From NCBI GenBank assembly GCA_036571765.1, contig BROE01000022.1, forward strand, positions 15,586,827 through 15,650,826: a DNA stretch of 64,000 bases. The letters are read 5' to 3'. The notes below the pieces were generated by a model. That model was given only the letters and a program-made list of their open reading frames with translations. It had not been told where the DNA came from and searched no databases. This document shows, piece by piece, positions 42,899 through 53,821 of the stretch (its first letter is position 1; each line of letters begins with the position of its first letter). The DNA comes from Plecoglossus altivelis. Its lineage: Eukaryota; Chordata; Actinopteri; Osmeriformes; Plecoglossidae. Both the position numbers and the translations under genes were made by a program.

Positions 42899-43000
42899 AG
42901 TGTGTGCGTGTGCGTGTATGCGTGCCTGTGTGCGTGCGTGCATATGTATATACTAACTGTGTGTATACATGTGCGCGCCCGCGCATGTGCGTATGTGAGT
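42899..43000. repeat. TGTGCG/TGTA low-complexity repeat
   Basis: Interrupted TGTG, GCGTG and CATATGTATATA units, with a GC-rich gcgcgcccgcgc core. Confidence 0.85.
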
Positions 43001-43859
43001 GTAGATGATGGTGTTTGACAGTTCTGTGTGACTCTTCTCTCATTTAGGATGGAGACCCAGGCGCGGGTCTGTGTGATGTTTGCACAGTCCCTCAGATGTG
43101 AGGGAGGCCATATATCATCCTGCTATGGCCAATATTCACACTTACACTAGTTGACTTCATTAAGGACTTCGGCAGAGCCCAGGTGTGGAGGAGCTGCCAG
43201 TGTTTTTCTTTCAAAATGCTAAACTAGGGGGAAATGTTATAATATACATCATTAATGGAATTCATTTAGCCATTTCAGTTGAACAAATATTGAGATAAGA
43301 CTTCACTGAATGTGTCTTGAGACATTGTAAAACAGCCTATCCCGTATAATGTGTACACAGACAAATTTGGGCCTGTGGATTTTAACAGTTGGTTTTGTTG
43401 GTTAGGTTAATATAAAATCCCATCCAAACTTTGGGCTTTCAGAAACAAATCAAACTAAAGATTGTATTTACACTTTCATCAACAGACATCAACCGCAGAC
43501 ACATTCCGTTTTTAATTATTCATTGTGAAAGATACAAACAGTTCTATTTTAATCAACACTTCAGTATTAGTTTTCAGATTAAATTCGTTTTTAAGTGGCC
43601 TCTGGGACTTTTTCTCAGTAAACTGTAAACTACTTTTCGACACACAAGAAACCCTACACTCCTTTGCTTTTCCACTCAGGAAAAACATGAAAGGAAATGG
43701 TTGCTTTGCTAAGGGGCTAGCTCAGCAGCAAATATGACTAGAGTGTTAGGATGATGGGGAGATGCTATCTGATGCATATTGTAATTTCTGAGTGCTGACC
43801 CGTACTTCTATTGATGAGCGGCGCGGGAGATACTGACCTTGTGGTGTGTGTGAATCGAT
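43001..43859. other. intergenic, AT-rich, no gene seen
   Basis: Ordinary sequence. No exon or RNA gene recognised. Confidence 0.55.
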
Positions 43860-44110
43860 GGGAAGTTGATAAAGCCAAGTTCATTGCTGCCTAACATAAA
43901 ACAAAGCTGATTTGTTTACCTAGCTTAGCCCACGCATGTCAAGCCCATTATGGAATGATTTATAGACCAGGAGCCAATGAAATTGTTTAAAGCAGATTAG
44001 GTACAAGGAACCATCACCACTAATATGACAAGCTGATGTGCTGTGGCAGGTAACCAAGCAAACAAGTTCCTGAAATTCAGATTGAATTAGAATCCTAATA
44101 ATCCTAGAGG
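43860..44110. promoter_or_regulatory. candidate conserved non-coding element
   Basis: Clean block with CCCATTATGGAATGATTTATAG, GCCAATGAAATTG, GCAGATTAGG, CACTAATATGACAAGC and GAATTAGAATCCTAATAATCC (shown in pieces of under 23 bases). Ends at a G13 run. Confidence 0.35.
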
Positions 44111-44128
44111 GAGCAGAAGATTTAATCA

Positions 44129-44141
44129 GGGGGGGGGGGGG
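44129..44141. repeat. poly-G run of 13
   Basis: Uninterrupted G13, followed by a purine-rich stretch to about 44190. Confidence 0.95.
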
Positions 44142-44278
44142 AGAAAGTGGGGAACCAAAAGGGGGGAGGAAAGAGAAAATGGAAAGATGAGGGTGTCAGA
44201 GTGGTGGGGAGGCGTGCTCATTCTCTGCCAAAATTGAGCAAGAGGAATGGCAACTTTCTTATGATCTGACTCAATCTG

Positions 44279-44362
44279 GGGGGGTGTGTGTGTATGTGTG
44301 CGTGCGTGCATGTATGTGTGCATGCATTCCTGTATGCATGCGTGCATGTGTTAGTGTGCGTG
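44279..44362. repeat. TG/TGCA/TGTA microsatellite
   Basis: Compound repeat of TG, GCGTGCA and TGTATG units. Confidence 0.9.
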
Positions 44363-45430
44363 TAAAGGCTGCCCATGTAGTTTTCACATGATACACCAAA
44401 TAACTCTGAATAAAGAAAATTGTATTTTGTTCTATGAATTAATTCAGTTAAAGATTGTACCATCGCATGAAATCACTGCAAGAAGAAATATTTGTTTTCA
44501 GCTTTATACAATATGCATGCAGTACGGTGAGTAACGCTTTTTATGAATTTGGAGCCGTAAATAAAAAATAGGAATGCATTTTAATGTGCAAGAAGTGGAC
44601 CTGAGATGCCCAGCCTTCATTGGAACAAAGTCCTTTCCTTTATGATGAAACACTTTGTTGATGCAGCCGATATTGTGTTGCAATAAAATCCTGTTAAAGC
44701 TCCCAGTCTGCAATCTGAAAATCAAGTATTTAAAACTGTAAAAGTAATAAGGGGGCAGAGTTTAGACCACAGTAATATCTCAGAGACTTGTGAAAATGCA
44801 TCATTTGTCGATTCAGCTTTCACTTGGCGGAAACATTTTTCAGTTTATTTGAAACTAATGAGCACAAATGAGGAGTCCTCCATTTTTTGGGACACATTAA
44901 ACAATTGGAAGCCAAATTTGAATATTAGTATCTTACCGAGATGAACACTGTACTGGTTGGACAGTTGAGATAATGATTATATAATAACATGATAATTACT
45001 AGATTTATATTGCAAAAATAATTTTGCCAGGTTTGGAAAATACATATTTTATGCATATTTAATGTATTTAGTGTTCCAAAATGAAATAAAAACTTTTGAT
45101 AGCATGTTATTTTGAAGTGAATATTATTAGTTCTTTAAAGGAACTATTATGTTTATTGAGGAGAGAATCTTGCCTTCTGGTTTGAGTTTTGATTACTGTA
45201 TTTTAACACGTGAATTTACATATTATATGTATTTTATGGCAGAAAGATATGCAGTTTTTAATTCAATTTAAAAGTAACGTATGAGTGGAAATTTCAGTTC
45301 GAAGTACAATTGTCAACATTTTGTTGTGTGGACAACAAGCTGTTACTAAACAACAGTCTCCTCACAGCACCCTTTTTCCAAGGGAAGATTTCTTTTTTGT
45401 CTTCCTTCCAAGAAAGAAAATGTTTTAACC
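44363..45430. other. intergenic, very AT-rich, no gene seen
   Basis: AT-rich without repeats of note. No exon supported. Confidence 0.55.
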
Positions 45431-45635
45431 CTATCGTCACCTACCATCTCACCTTCCATCTCCTCTCTCTCTCCTTTCCACCTCCTTTCTTCCTGCAGAA
45501 CCTCCCTCTTTCTCCATCTCCGTTCTTTATGCAGATGTGTCTTCTATGTCTTCTCCTCCTCACCTCTCCCTTTCCCCCTGATGAAGGGAGCGAGCGAACG
45601 AGGAGAAAAAGAGGAGAAGAGAGAGAAAGGGACAC
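45431..45635. other. pyrimidine-rich then purine-rich stretch
   Basis: CT-rich at 45440-45580, switching to GA-rich at 45585-45635. Open frames here are compositional. Confidence 0.6.
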
Positions 45636-46000
45636 GTTTCAGATGGGGGACCTAATTAAGCAACGCCCTATCCCCCGGTCTCTCCTTGGCCCTAATGAGG
45701 GGTTTGTTACCGTGCCAACACGTGGTGCGTGTCACAGCAGGCCGAGGGGGAGGGGTTTCCAGCGCTGGGCTCCGCGGCTGGCCCAGCACTTCCCTTACAT
45801 AGTGTGCTCGTACACCTGAAACCCGTCATCCTCAAACCAGGCCTCGTTTGATGTGCTATTCTTTTCATGTGGAGGCATGGTAGACCGAGCAGGGACACAG
45901 TTAAAAAGGGACTCTATTAGGGGTTTAATCATGTTAATTCCTGGATAATAGGCTTGGTAATGAGCTAGAGGCTGCATCTTATTCATGTGATTAGCTCAAC
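45636..46000. promoter_or_regulatory. candidate conserved non-coding element
   Basis: GACCTAATTAAGCAACG, GGCCCTAATGAGGGG, TATTAGGGGTTTAATC, CATGTTAATTCC and GGTAATGAGC in a block without simple repeats. Confidence 0.33.
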
Positions 46001-46018
46001 CTCTAATTCTCTCTCTCT

Positions 46019-46080
46019 CTACAAACGCAGACACACACACACATACATACACTGACGTGCGTGCATGTACACTCACACGC
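46019..46080. repeat. CA/CATA repeat
   Basis: Interrupted ACAC and ACATAC units. Confidence 0.85.
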
Positions 46081-46199
46081 TGCGTGTTGTCATTGCTGCC
46101 ACAGAACACATCCTGGTGTCCATGCTTATTCCTGGCCTCAGCAGAAAGGCCTTCTATAGCCGAGCAGCAGATTACTTCAAGAGAATCTGATGCAGCAAG

Positions 46200-46480
46200 A
46201 CGCAATCAGTCAGTCAATTAGAATGCCAGTCACCTTGTCAATCAGCAAGCTAGTCTATCAGCCAATAAGCTCGCTCGTTGGCTAGTGAGAGTTCTCAGCC
46301 AGCCGGATTCCTGTGAATTATGGTAGCTCTCTACAGGAAATTAGCTCATTATTAATGAACAATTAGAGCTGTCATGTGATTTATACAAGCTCTCTTTCCC
46401 CTCTCTTTTGCTCCCTCTCCATTTCACTTGCACACCGACTCTGAGTGATTTATTGGCATTAAACAGGTGTTTTTCTTCAT
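46200..46480. promoter_or_regulatory. candidate enhancer-like element (strong)
   Basis: Starts with AGTCAGTCAATTAG and AGCCAATAAGC, then GTGAATTATGG, AAATTAGCTCATTATTAATG, AACAATTAGAGCTGTC, GTGATTTATAC and GGCATTAAACAGG. Holds the everted motif TCATTA-T-TAATGA near 46346-46358. Homeodomain-site density is high and simple repeats absent. Confidence 0.43.
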
Positions 46481-47185
46481 GGTGGTGTGTGTTGGTCATT
46501 CAGCTCTGAGGGGTCTGGTTTTTTAGTTCCGACCAACTGCACATGTCAGAGTATGTGGCTCTTGTCTGCTATGATCTGGATGTTCTCCTGCTTTCTGGTT
46601 GCAGTAGTATTATGCAGACACAGCCCATCACTGACCTCCCCCTCCTCTCCCTTTCTTAAAGTGTGCCTTCATTCATTCATGGAATCAAATCCTACGTACA
46701 AAAGCAACGCGTTACCGCTGGTGCAGACAAGTTACGGTTAGTTTAGTCAACACTTTCTCTCCTGATACTTGTAAAGATTATGAGTTGACAAGACTTGCTA
46801 AGGCTTTATTATCTATCAACTAACATACCTGGATTGCTAAACGTTTGTTGCCATTTGAACTGGCTCACATACACACCAAACAAATCAGTTCTTACTTACG
46901 TTGAATACATGAACGGCTACCCTTTTCCTTTTATGTGAAAGTCTGTAGCCTGCCTTGTCATCCTGGAGCTAACAGGCCTCTCCTTCTCCAACTGTTGGCC
47001 CTCCCGTACTGGCCCTGGATTGACTCGACAATCTCATTTGGCATGTTGCATGTCAAATAGTGTTTATCAGGAGTCATATTATGAGTTTAATTTAAAGGAC
47101 AAGCATAAAACTGCGTCTGTTGTACATGAAAGTAGGTAAGATGAGAGGGAGAGCAGAAGAGATCGTGCAGACCACTGTTGGCCGT
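46481..47185. other. intergenic, no gene seen
   Basis: Mixed sequence. No exon supported. Confidence 0.5.
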
Positions 47186-47340
47186 CTAATACAGACATAC
47201 ACATGTACACCAAAATACATTCGTGCACATTCGCCAACATACACAAATGTGCACACAAGGTGCGTGCGCATACGTAACAGATATATGTGCACACTCACCC
47301 ACACACACACACATGCATGGACAAACACACACAAGCACTT
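47186..47340. repeat. imperfect CA/CATA repeat
   Basis: Degenerate ACAC, ACATAC and CACACA units over about 150 bases. Confidence 0.8.
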
Positions 47341-47930
47341 CCCTGTTTCACCTGACAGATTTCAGCCAGCCCCATTCCAAATCATTTCGTTCCCATCTCT
47401 TCTCGGCTCTTATCGATTTTCCAGTCAATATCACCTTCCACAAAGTGGTGGGTGTGGTGTTGTGGGCGTGAGGGCCCGGATAGCCCTGACAGTTTGAACC
47501 TGGCTCCATCTCTGCCTTCCAACCAGAAGAAGGAACCTAATGAGGAACAGCTTCTAGGTGGTTCACATAGGTGAGAACAGAGAACCAAGAAAGAACACAG
47601 TTATCGACAAGTCTCCTTAGTTCTTTTCCCATGCAAGAATTCTCGCTTTTCCTTTCTCATCTCTACGGGACTCTCTATCTCCACGCCGCTGACATAATCG
47701 GGAGGCGTTGGGGCGAAATTACACCACCAATTGACATCCAGCGGTGGAAAGATTCCCATCAACCCATCCTCATTGTAGGGGAACATAGAGAAGTAGGCGA
47801 GATGTCCCTCCTTCCCTCCCTCCCCCCTTCTCTCCTCCTCCTCCTCTCTTTCTCTCCGTCCAGGAGTAACAGAACAAAAGGTTCTCCGGTTTCCCAATCA
47901 GAAGCTGACGAAGGCGAGAGAGATCCGCTC
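47341..47930. other. intergenic, no gene seen
   Basis: Mixed with a CT-rich patch at 47805-47860. A 130-codon plus frame at 47571-47963 shows no domain. Confidence 0.5.
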
Positions 47931-48350
47931 AGGTTTTTACTGGAGCAGCACTTCCCGAAATGATTAACCTCATCTGTCTGGATTAGGAACTAATGGGGCT
48001 CCCCCCTGCTCTATTGTCTTAGTAGCAGCTGGTAATGTACATACATATTAATCCACTCCCAGCTCTCTCCAATACTCAGGGAGAGATTGCTCTGCGGCGC
48101 TGGGGAACAAACGCCGCCCTTCAGAAAGCGAGGCGGACACAGGTTAGGAAGCCACTAATTAAATGTCAGACTTGACAGATTAAAATTATGAAATTTAAAA
48201 TCTGCAAGTGGCTCTTTGTCATTGTCAAATTAAGGGGTCCGGTGTGTGAGGATGGGGGGAAGGGGACGCAGGCTTCTAATGGATTGAAAGGGAATGTGCT
48301 TTAGCAGCAAGCGGCTTTCAGTGAATAAAGATTTGCCGCTCCTGCCAAGT
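47931..48350. promoter_or_regulatory. candidate conserved non-coding element
   Basis: CCGAAATGATTAACC, GGAACTAATGGGG, CATATTAATCC, CCACTAATTAAATGTC, GACAGATTAAAATTATG and CATTGTCAAATTAAGG. The last also occurs at 10465-10480 (CATTGTCAAATTAATTCC), a shared 15-base core (CATTGTCAAATTAA plus neighbour). Confidence 0.4.
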
Positions 48351-48910
48351 CTGGTGGGGCTGCGCGTTCAATTCGTCCCTCCCCATTGGCTGAGGGGGCC
48401 GAGGGTGTCTCTCTCTGTGGATCTCATCCTGACCTCTTCGTTTAGCTCTCTCATTCCTCTAGCGACACAAATACAAGGCTGTGAAACAAACACCCCTACA
48501 ATTCTTTCCACCCTCATCTTAAATAGGAGACAGATTGTCAGAGAGATGTAATTGATTTTTTTTTTCTTTTTCTTTGCTCTCCGTGAAATGTCTTCGAATT
48601 TGTTTACGAATAAGGATCAAATCACATTTGTGAGATTTCTTGTGAGTCAGCTGATTGCATGTTCGCTGTATCCCTTTCATTATTTCCCCTCCTGGATGGG
48701 GAAAGATTAAAGAAAGGTTATGCCTTTCTGAACTTCTGAAGTAGGCTTCCATTGATTGCTATTCTTAATCGAGATGCTGTATTTAAGATGATTATAGATC
48801 ATACATTAAGCCTGGACATAGCATGTTGCTGGTCAGACAGCTCTCTGACAGTCAAGCCCAAACTAACTTCAACAACGTTGTTTTCTCCCTGCTAACAAGG
48901 AATCCAGAGA
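48351..48910. other. intergenic, no gene seen
   Basis: Mixed sequence with T run at 48555-48570. No gene supported. Confidence 0.5.
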
Positions 48911-48928
48911 GGGGGGGGGGGGGGGGGG
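48911..48928. repeat. poly-G run of 18
   Basis: Eighteen consecutive G. Confidence 0.95.
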
Positions 48929-49139
48929 ACATCCAGCGCTGCATTTCTAAGTAAATAAACGAATTCCAAATTGGCCCTGCTTTTGCTCTGCTCTTGCGTT
49001 CAGGGTTCAAAGCGCTCTGAGCTCTGACCAGGTCTAGATGCGGTCGGATGGGTGGGGTCGAGGGCATCGCTTGTGATGAAGCGTGGCGCGCAGAGGCAGT
49101 AAAACCGCTCCCACCACTCGCCAAGGATCAAAACAACAG

Positions 49140-49380
49140 CAACACAAGAAGTGACAGGATCCAATTAAATTTAATTACTTGAGCTGCATTTTCATTTTAA
49201 CTGACATTTTTTATTATGGGAGCCACACGCACTTAAAGCTAAAAAACAGAGTAGAAATTGTATCAGTGTAATACAGTAAAATATGTACAGCCTTGATGGG
49301 CTAATTGGCTGTAATTGAATTAGGGCCAAGTGGACTGTCAAAGAGTTCAATAATATGGGGAAACAGATCAGTGAGTCAAA
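49140..49380. promoter_or_regulatory. candidate enhancer-like element with AT palindrome (strong)
   Basis: Contains a perfect 14-base palindrome AATTAAATTTAATT at 49163-49176, then TTTTTTATTATGGG, GGGCTAATTGGC, GTAATTGAATTAGGG and CAATAATATGG. No simple repeats until the TG array on its right. Confidence 0.43.
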
Positions 49381-49388
49381 GAACTGCA

Positions 49389-49552
49389 TGTATGTGTGTA
49401 CATGTGTGGGGGTGTGTGTGTGTACATGTCCACATGTGTGGGTGTGTGTGTCTATGTGTATATGTATATATGTGTGGGTGTGTGTGTGTGTGTGTGTGTG
49501 TGTCTATGTGTATGTGTGTACATGTGTGGGGGTGTGTGTGTGTGCATTTTTT
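49389..49552. repeat. compound TG array with larger repeated units
   Basis: TG-rich array in which TGTACATGTGTGGGGGTGTG recurs at both ends (near 49396 and 49516) and a CATGTGTGGGTGTG-type unit occurs between. Confidence 0.93.
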
Positions 49553-49683
49553 TGTGTGCATTAAGAACTGGAATTTTCTTCTGTTAACTCGTTGCATCGC
49601 ACCCAAACATAAAATGGCATAACTGTTTTGTATGAGTGGCAGACACAGGGGTTAGCCTAGGGTGGTGCTCTTGACACTGTACA

Positions 49684-49735
49684 ATCACACACACACATGC
49701 ACACACTGTACAAACAAACGCACACACACACCCAC
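49684..49735. repeat. imperfect CA repeat
   Basis: CACA runs split by CTGTACAAACAAACG. Confidence 0.85.
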
Positions 49736-49800
49736 AGGGGATGAGGTTCATGTACCTACCCTCTGGTGCTATAAGAAGTTATCAAAGGAACATTTGAGAG

Positions 49801-49885
49801 TATGTGTTTGTGGCTGTGTGTATGTGGGAGAGAGAGAGACTGAGAGAGAGCAAGAGAAAGAGAGAGAGACATAGAGAGAAAGAGG
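49801..49885. repeat. TG then GA low-complexity repeat
   Basis: Short TG run, then interrupted GA to about 49885. Confidence 0.88.
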
Positions 49886-50289
49886 GAGATGACAGAGATC
49901 ATGTAAATGTGGAAGTGATTCTGAACAATGCACTAGGGAACCGGTCACTCGATAAAGGTCTGTATTATCACACCATGTGATACAATGCAATGTAATGACT
50001 CTTTTAACTCATCCAATGTCAAGAATGTCTGGGAACGGAATATTCAACATTCAATATGAACAAATTAGACTGTGTAATGCTGTATAGCGTTTTTAATCAT
50101 AGTCTTCTTGAAAAAGGAATATTGAATCTTTTTTTAAAGATATTTTTGCATTGTCATACTTCCTCTCATCCACTCTCCCAAAAATGTATGTGTGTAAGCG
50201 TACATGTGTGCTAGTGTATTGGTGTATATGTGTGTGTTTGAGAGAGAGAGTAAATCCATCCCCATCTGTGATGCTTCGTGCAGTGGTGC
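49886..50289. other. intergenic, no gene seen
   Basis: AT-rich with TG/TGTATG stretch at 50185-50250. Confidence 0.5.
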
Positions 50290-50704
50290 TGCTCCCCCAG
50301 CTGCTCCAGGAGCACCAAGGTCAGCCCTGACACCATCTTTAACTGTTATTTACTCTGATTCCACGACAAGACACATACCAGCTCCTGAGACTCCTCTGAT
50401 GTATGTTAAACGCGCTCCAAATTACGCGGCTGATGGATCTATTGATGGACCATTCCAACCTGTCAGCTATTCTCCATCAGCCTTTCAGTTATCCCCCTCC
50501 TCCCTCCTCCCTCCTCCCTCCCTCCGTCCCCGGATCCCCTGGGTCTGAATGAGCAATGAGCCGGCAGACAGATACAGGGACCTCTGGAACCTGACGTGTG
50601 CTGCCTGCTCTATAACAATGGACCACCCCTCAGCCCCCCCTCCCTCCCTTCCCCCCACCTCCTCTTGAGGGGCACCCCAGAAGCACCTGGATTAAACACA
50701 ATTA
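50290..50704. other. intergenic with possible regulatory patch
   Basis: AACTGTTATTTACTC, CCAAATTACGCGGC and GGATCTATTGATGG at 50340-50450, then CTCC-rich and CCCT-rich pieces (50490-50525, 50633-50665). Confidence 0.35.
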
Positions 50705-50733
50705 ACACACGCGCGCGCGCACACACGCCGCGT
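50705..50733. repeat. CA/CG alternating repeat
   Basis: CACACGCGCGCGCGCACACAC, an alternating purine-pyrimidine run with Z-DNA potential (written here in under 22 bases). Confidence 0.85.
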
Positions 50734-51830
50734 ACGCTTCCCTGGAGACGCGAGGGGGGCATGTCGACCGTGACCACGGCAGCCAGCAGCCAGCCTCATC
50801 ATGTCATGTCATGTATCCGGGCTTAGGAGAGGTGGAACAGAGCAGAACGCCTGTCACAGGGGACGTGACGTTCCCTGGGTCTTCATTGTCAGCTTCAAAA
50901 AATGTTCTCCTCGGATGGAGACCGTGTCGTCAGAGCACCGGGGGCCAGAGATGCCTGTACACTCTGCTGAAGAACGATGTTCTTTGGACCGGGAGAGATC
51001 GGTTCAAGGAGTTGAACGTCAGTTAGAGAACACCCTGTGTTCCATTCAACAAGTCTGTACTCATGTTGTAGCGGTGGGATTATTCATCCATCGGTCAGTG
51101 GGTATTTTTTATGGTTTTCTTTACTTCAGTCAGCCGTTCTGCAGTCCAGCAGTGTAAATGGTGAAAGGCTATAAACCTGTTCGTTCCCATATATACCACC
51201 GTGAATCTGAACGGGCTAATTAACTCTTGCAGGCATTACTAGGATTAAGTTAGCCAGCTTCCAAAGTTCATTACGCAGATAAATGCATCTCTTGCTCTGC
51301 TAAAGAGCTGGAGAGCAAAGCCACTTCCCACTCCGGCAGACAGGAAGTGGCCATGGTTCGAGGAAGTGACTATGTAGTTGTGGTCCAGCGGTTTTGCAAT
51401 GAGGGGCAAAAAGGTGAACACATCATTGACTGTTTTAAAAGAATGACATGGACTGCACTGTTGAATGACTGCGTTTATGACAATAATCATAAACACTCGC
51501 CTTGTGACGGCAATGTATTAAGGGCAAAACCAAAATCTCTCCACAAGAACATTTTTGACCTGACATTAGATTTCTTTGTTAAAAATAATGAATTTTTCAT
51601 CTGAAAAGCCTGCTAGCAACAGCTCCTGCTAGCAATAGCTGGACAACCTGCAAACACTTTGCGAGTCCAAATACCTCCAATGTGACGTCGCTGTGATGTA
51701 GCTGTGATAGAGAGGCACGCAGATATGATGGAACGGCAGCTCCTCGGTGACATCATTGAGAGTGCTGCGATGTGAACGACGCAGAGCCGGGATGTTGTGG
51801 TGGTTTAGATGCGTGGTGCAGTAAACAGCT
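50734..51830. other. intergenic, no gene seen
   Basis: Mixed sequence with four near-tandem CATGTCATGT-type units at 50799-50814. No gene supported. Confidence 0.5.
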
Positions 51831-51859
51831 GGGAGAGAGAGAGAGAGAGAGAGAGAGAG
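51831..51859. repeat. GA microsatellite
   Basis: About 14 GA units. Confidence 0.95.
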
Positions 51860-52139
51860 CTGGAATATGGATGACAATTGCTCAAACCTCAACAGGATTT
51901 GTCAGAGTTGGAGTGGAATGTTTCCGTTTGGATCTTCATTCTGCCCCTCTCCTACACGCCTCTTTTCTCCCTCACCCTCTATCTTACCTTCCCTCCCCTT
52001 CGTTTTAATATATTTCAATCACTTAAGTGGCATTTTGAAAACTCTTTTTTTTAATGATTGAATGAATATTTTCCCTCCCTTCATCCTCTCTCTCTCTCTC
52101 TACCTCTTCCCATTTTCTTTGTTGTCCTCTCTCTCACAC
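51860..52139. other. pyrimidine-rich intergenic sequence
   Basis: CT-rich patches at 51940-51995 and 52070-52140. Confidence 0.6.
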
Positions 52140-52500
52140 TGCGATGAGTGACACAACAGCAGGTGCTCCGAGAGTTGAGGAGAGTGCTTTCATTTTGCCA
52201 CTTAGACGACAAATTACCCAGACAATGGAGCTGGCCAGGCTGGCCCCTAATTCGATTCCATTTGTTGACTCAGGGCATCCGCCGCTCACCTGCGCTCATC
52301 CAGTGCCCACACGGAGAGGGGATTCCGCCCCCATCTTCATCTTGACTCAGTCAGACAAAATGAACGTTAATATTCTTTATCGGGCCCCTGATAGCACTAG
52401 GTGAACGGCCCTAATATGAAAACAAATAAGATTTAGAAATTCCATGCTTCGGCCAGCTCGCAGCTCAGAGTGATTTGGATCAATAGTATTTGCCTGGCTT
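52140..52500. promoter_or_regulatory. candidate conserved non-coding element
   Basis: GACAAATTACCCAGAC, CCCCTAATTCGATTCC, AACGTTAATATTC and CCCTAATATG in a repeat-free block. An 86-codon frame at 52144-52404 lies in it; no domain seen. Confidence 0.33.
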
Positions 52501-52548
52501 GGCACAAAAAGGAGGGGGACAGAGATGGGGGAAAGAGATAGGAAGGGC

Positions 52549-52565
52549 GGGGGGGGGGGGGGGGG
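52549..52565. repeat. poly-G run of 17
   Basis: Seventeen consecutive G. Confidence 0.95.
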
Positions 52566-52682
52566 TTAGAACCCACAGTAATATCACAGTATGGTATCAG
52601 AGCACGAAGTACCAGAGCTGTATTCAGATTTCACCAGTGTCAAATTAATTTCTGTGTTATCTAGAAATTCAATTAGAATGGA

Positions 52683-52698
52683 CCCCCCCCCCCCCCCC
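52683..52698. repeat. poly-C run of 16
   Basis: Sixteen C, only 117 bases right of a G17 run of opposite sense; the two could pair as an inverted repeat. Confidence 0.95.
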
Positions 52699-52779
52699 TC
52701 CATCCCAACCATGGCCCACCCACCCCTGCTCTTTCTTCTCCCTCCCTCAATTCTTTCCTTCTCTGTGAGTAAGAGGGTG

Positions 52780-52980
52780 TTGGACATCGCTGCGTGACAG
52801 ATTACAGTGCTCAGAGTGCATATCAGGCCCAAGTGTTGAGGCCCACTAATCTGCCCTCTAATTCTCAATTAGTGTAAAATGAGGCCATAAATCACGCAGA
52901 CAGATCGATCGATGTAAACGTTGTTTTAGGAGTGATTGGCAGCCTCCCCAAAGGTTACTGTTTAAGTTGGTTTAAGGTTA
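52780..52980. promoter_or_regulatory. candidate conserved non-coding element
   Basis: CCCACTAATCTGCCC, CTCTAATTCTCAATTAG, CCATAAATCACGC, GATCGATCGATG and GGAGTGATTGGC. Confidence 0.33.
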
Positions 52981-52982
52981 CA

Positions 52983-53190
52983 GCTCTCTCTCTCTCTTCC
53001 TCTCTCTCTCTCTGGGCTGCAGGGGAGTGTGTGTGTGGGGGGGGAGGGGGGGGCAGGAGGGGGCATGTTTTTCTGTGTGTCTGTGAGCGTGCGAATGTGG
53101 GTGCATTGGCTTCAATTGTGGTGGGCTGGGCTGGGGAGGGAGTGTGTGTGTGAGTGTGTGTATGTGTGTGTGTGTGGGGGGGGGGCGCGT
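52983..53190. repeat. TC, TG and G-rich low-complexity tract
   Basis: TC run (52983-53014), TG with G runs (53027-53065), then TG-rich to a G10 run at 53176-53185. Confidence 0.88.
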
Positions 53191-53209
53191 GGAACTCAAT
53201 CTATATGAT

Positions 53210-53500
53210 GCAGGGCCTTGGGCCCTTGGGAATACAGCAGAGGGACAGCACCAATTTTTAGCCCATCAGACGTCCAATTTTTCTCCTTTTCATACCTGCT
53301 GTAGTAAATGAGAAACAAATTAAATTTCGCCCACTATCTCCACAGAAACCATTTAAATCCTTTATGGAAACCAAATTGTCCCCAGACAAATCGCCCCTGG
53401 TACTGTGAAAATACACTATGGTGCAGCTACCCAAATACATTGGTGTCACTCTGGGTATGGCATTGTCTATAATAACATTCATTGGACGTCCTACTGAAAG
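53210..53500. promoter_or_regulatory. candidate enhancer-like element
   Basis: Repeat-free, with CACCAATTTTTAGCCC, GTCCAATTTTTCTCC, AGTAAATGAG, ACAAATTAAATTTCGC and CTATAATAACATTC. CCAATTTTT occurs twice 31 bases apart. Confidence 0.38.
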
Positions 53501-53821
53501 AGAGAAAGACAGTAGGAGAGAAAAAGGGGAAAAGTGGAGGGAGATCGAGCAAGAGAAAAAATGGGCACTTTTAGAAAAATAAAAATGTGAAAAAGACCCC
53601 CTTTATTCTCTTTTTCTCTCTGTCCCTCTCTCTTTCTCTCTCTCTCCTGGCACCATCCTCCATGCAGTGTTATTAATTTTCGTCCAGAGTCTCTGCATTC
53701 ATGAGGTGGAGATTGAAATGTAAATGAGGGTGTGTATGTGTGTGAGTGAGCAGCGTCCCAGCAGCCTCAGCAGTGGCCGGGGCCAAGCCGGGCCCTCTGC
53801 AGCCTGACACCTCCATCCTCT
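53501..53821. other. low-complexity flank of the second gap
   Basis: GA-rich (53497-53555), CT-rich (53608-53647), then mixed GC-rich sequence. Confidence 0.5.

Noticed and set aside
50204..50548. 114-codon plus frame with a Pro/Ala/Ser-rich start
   Set aside because: No known domain; begins in a TG repeat and ends in a CTCC repeat.
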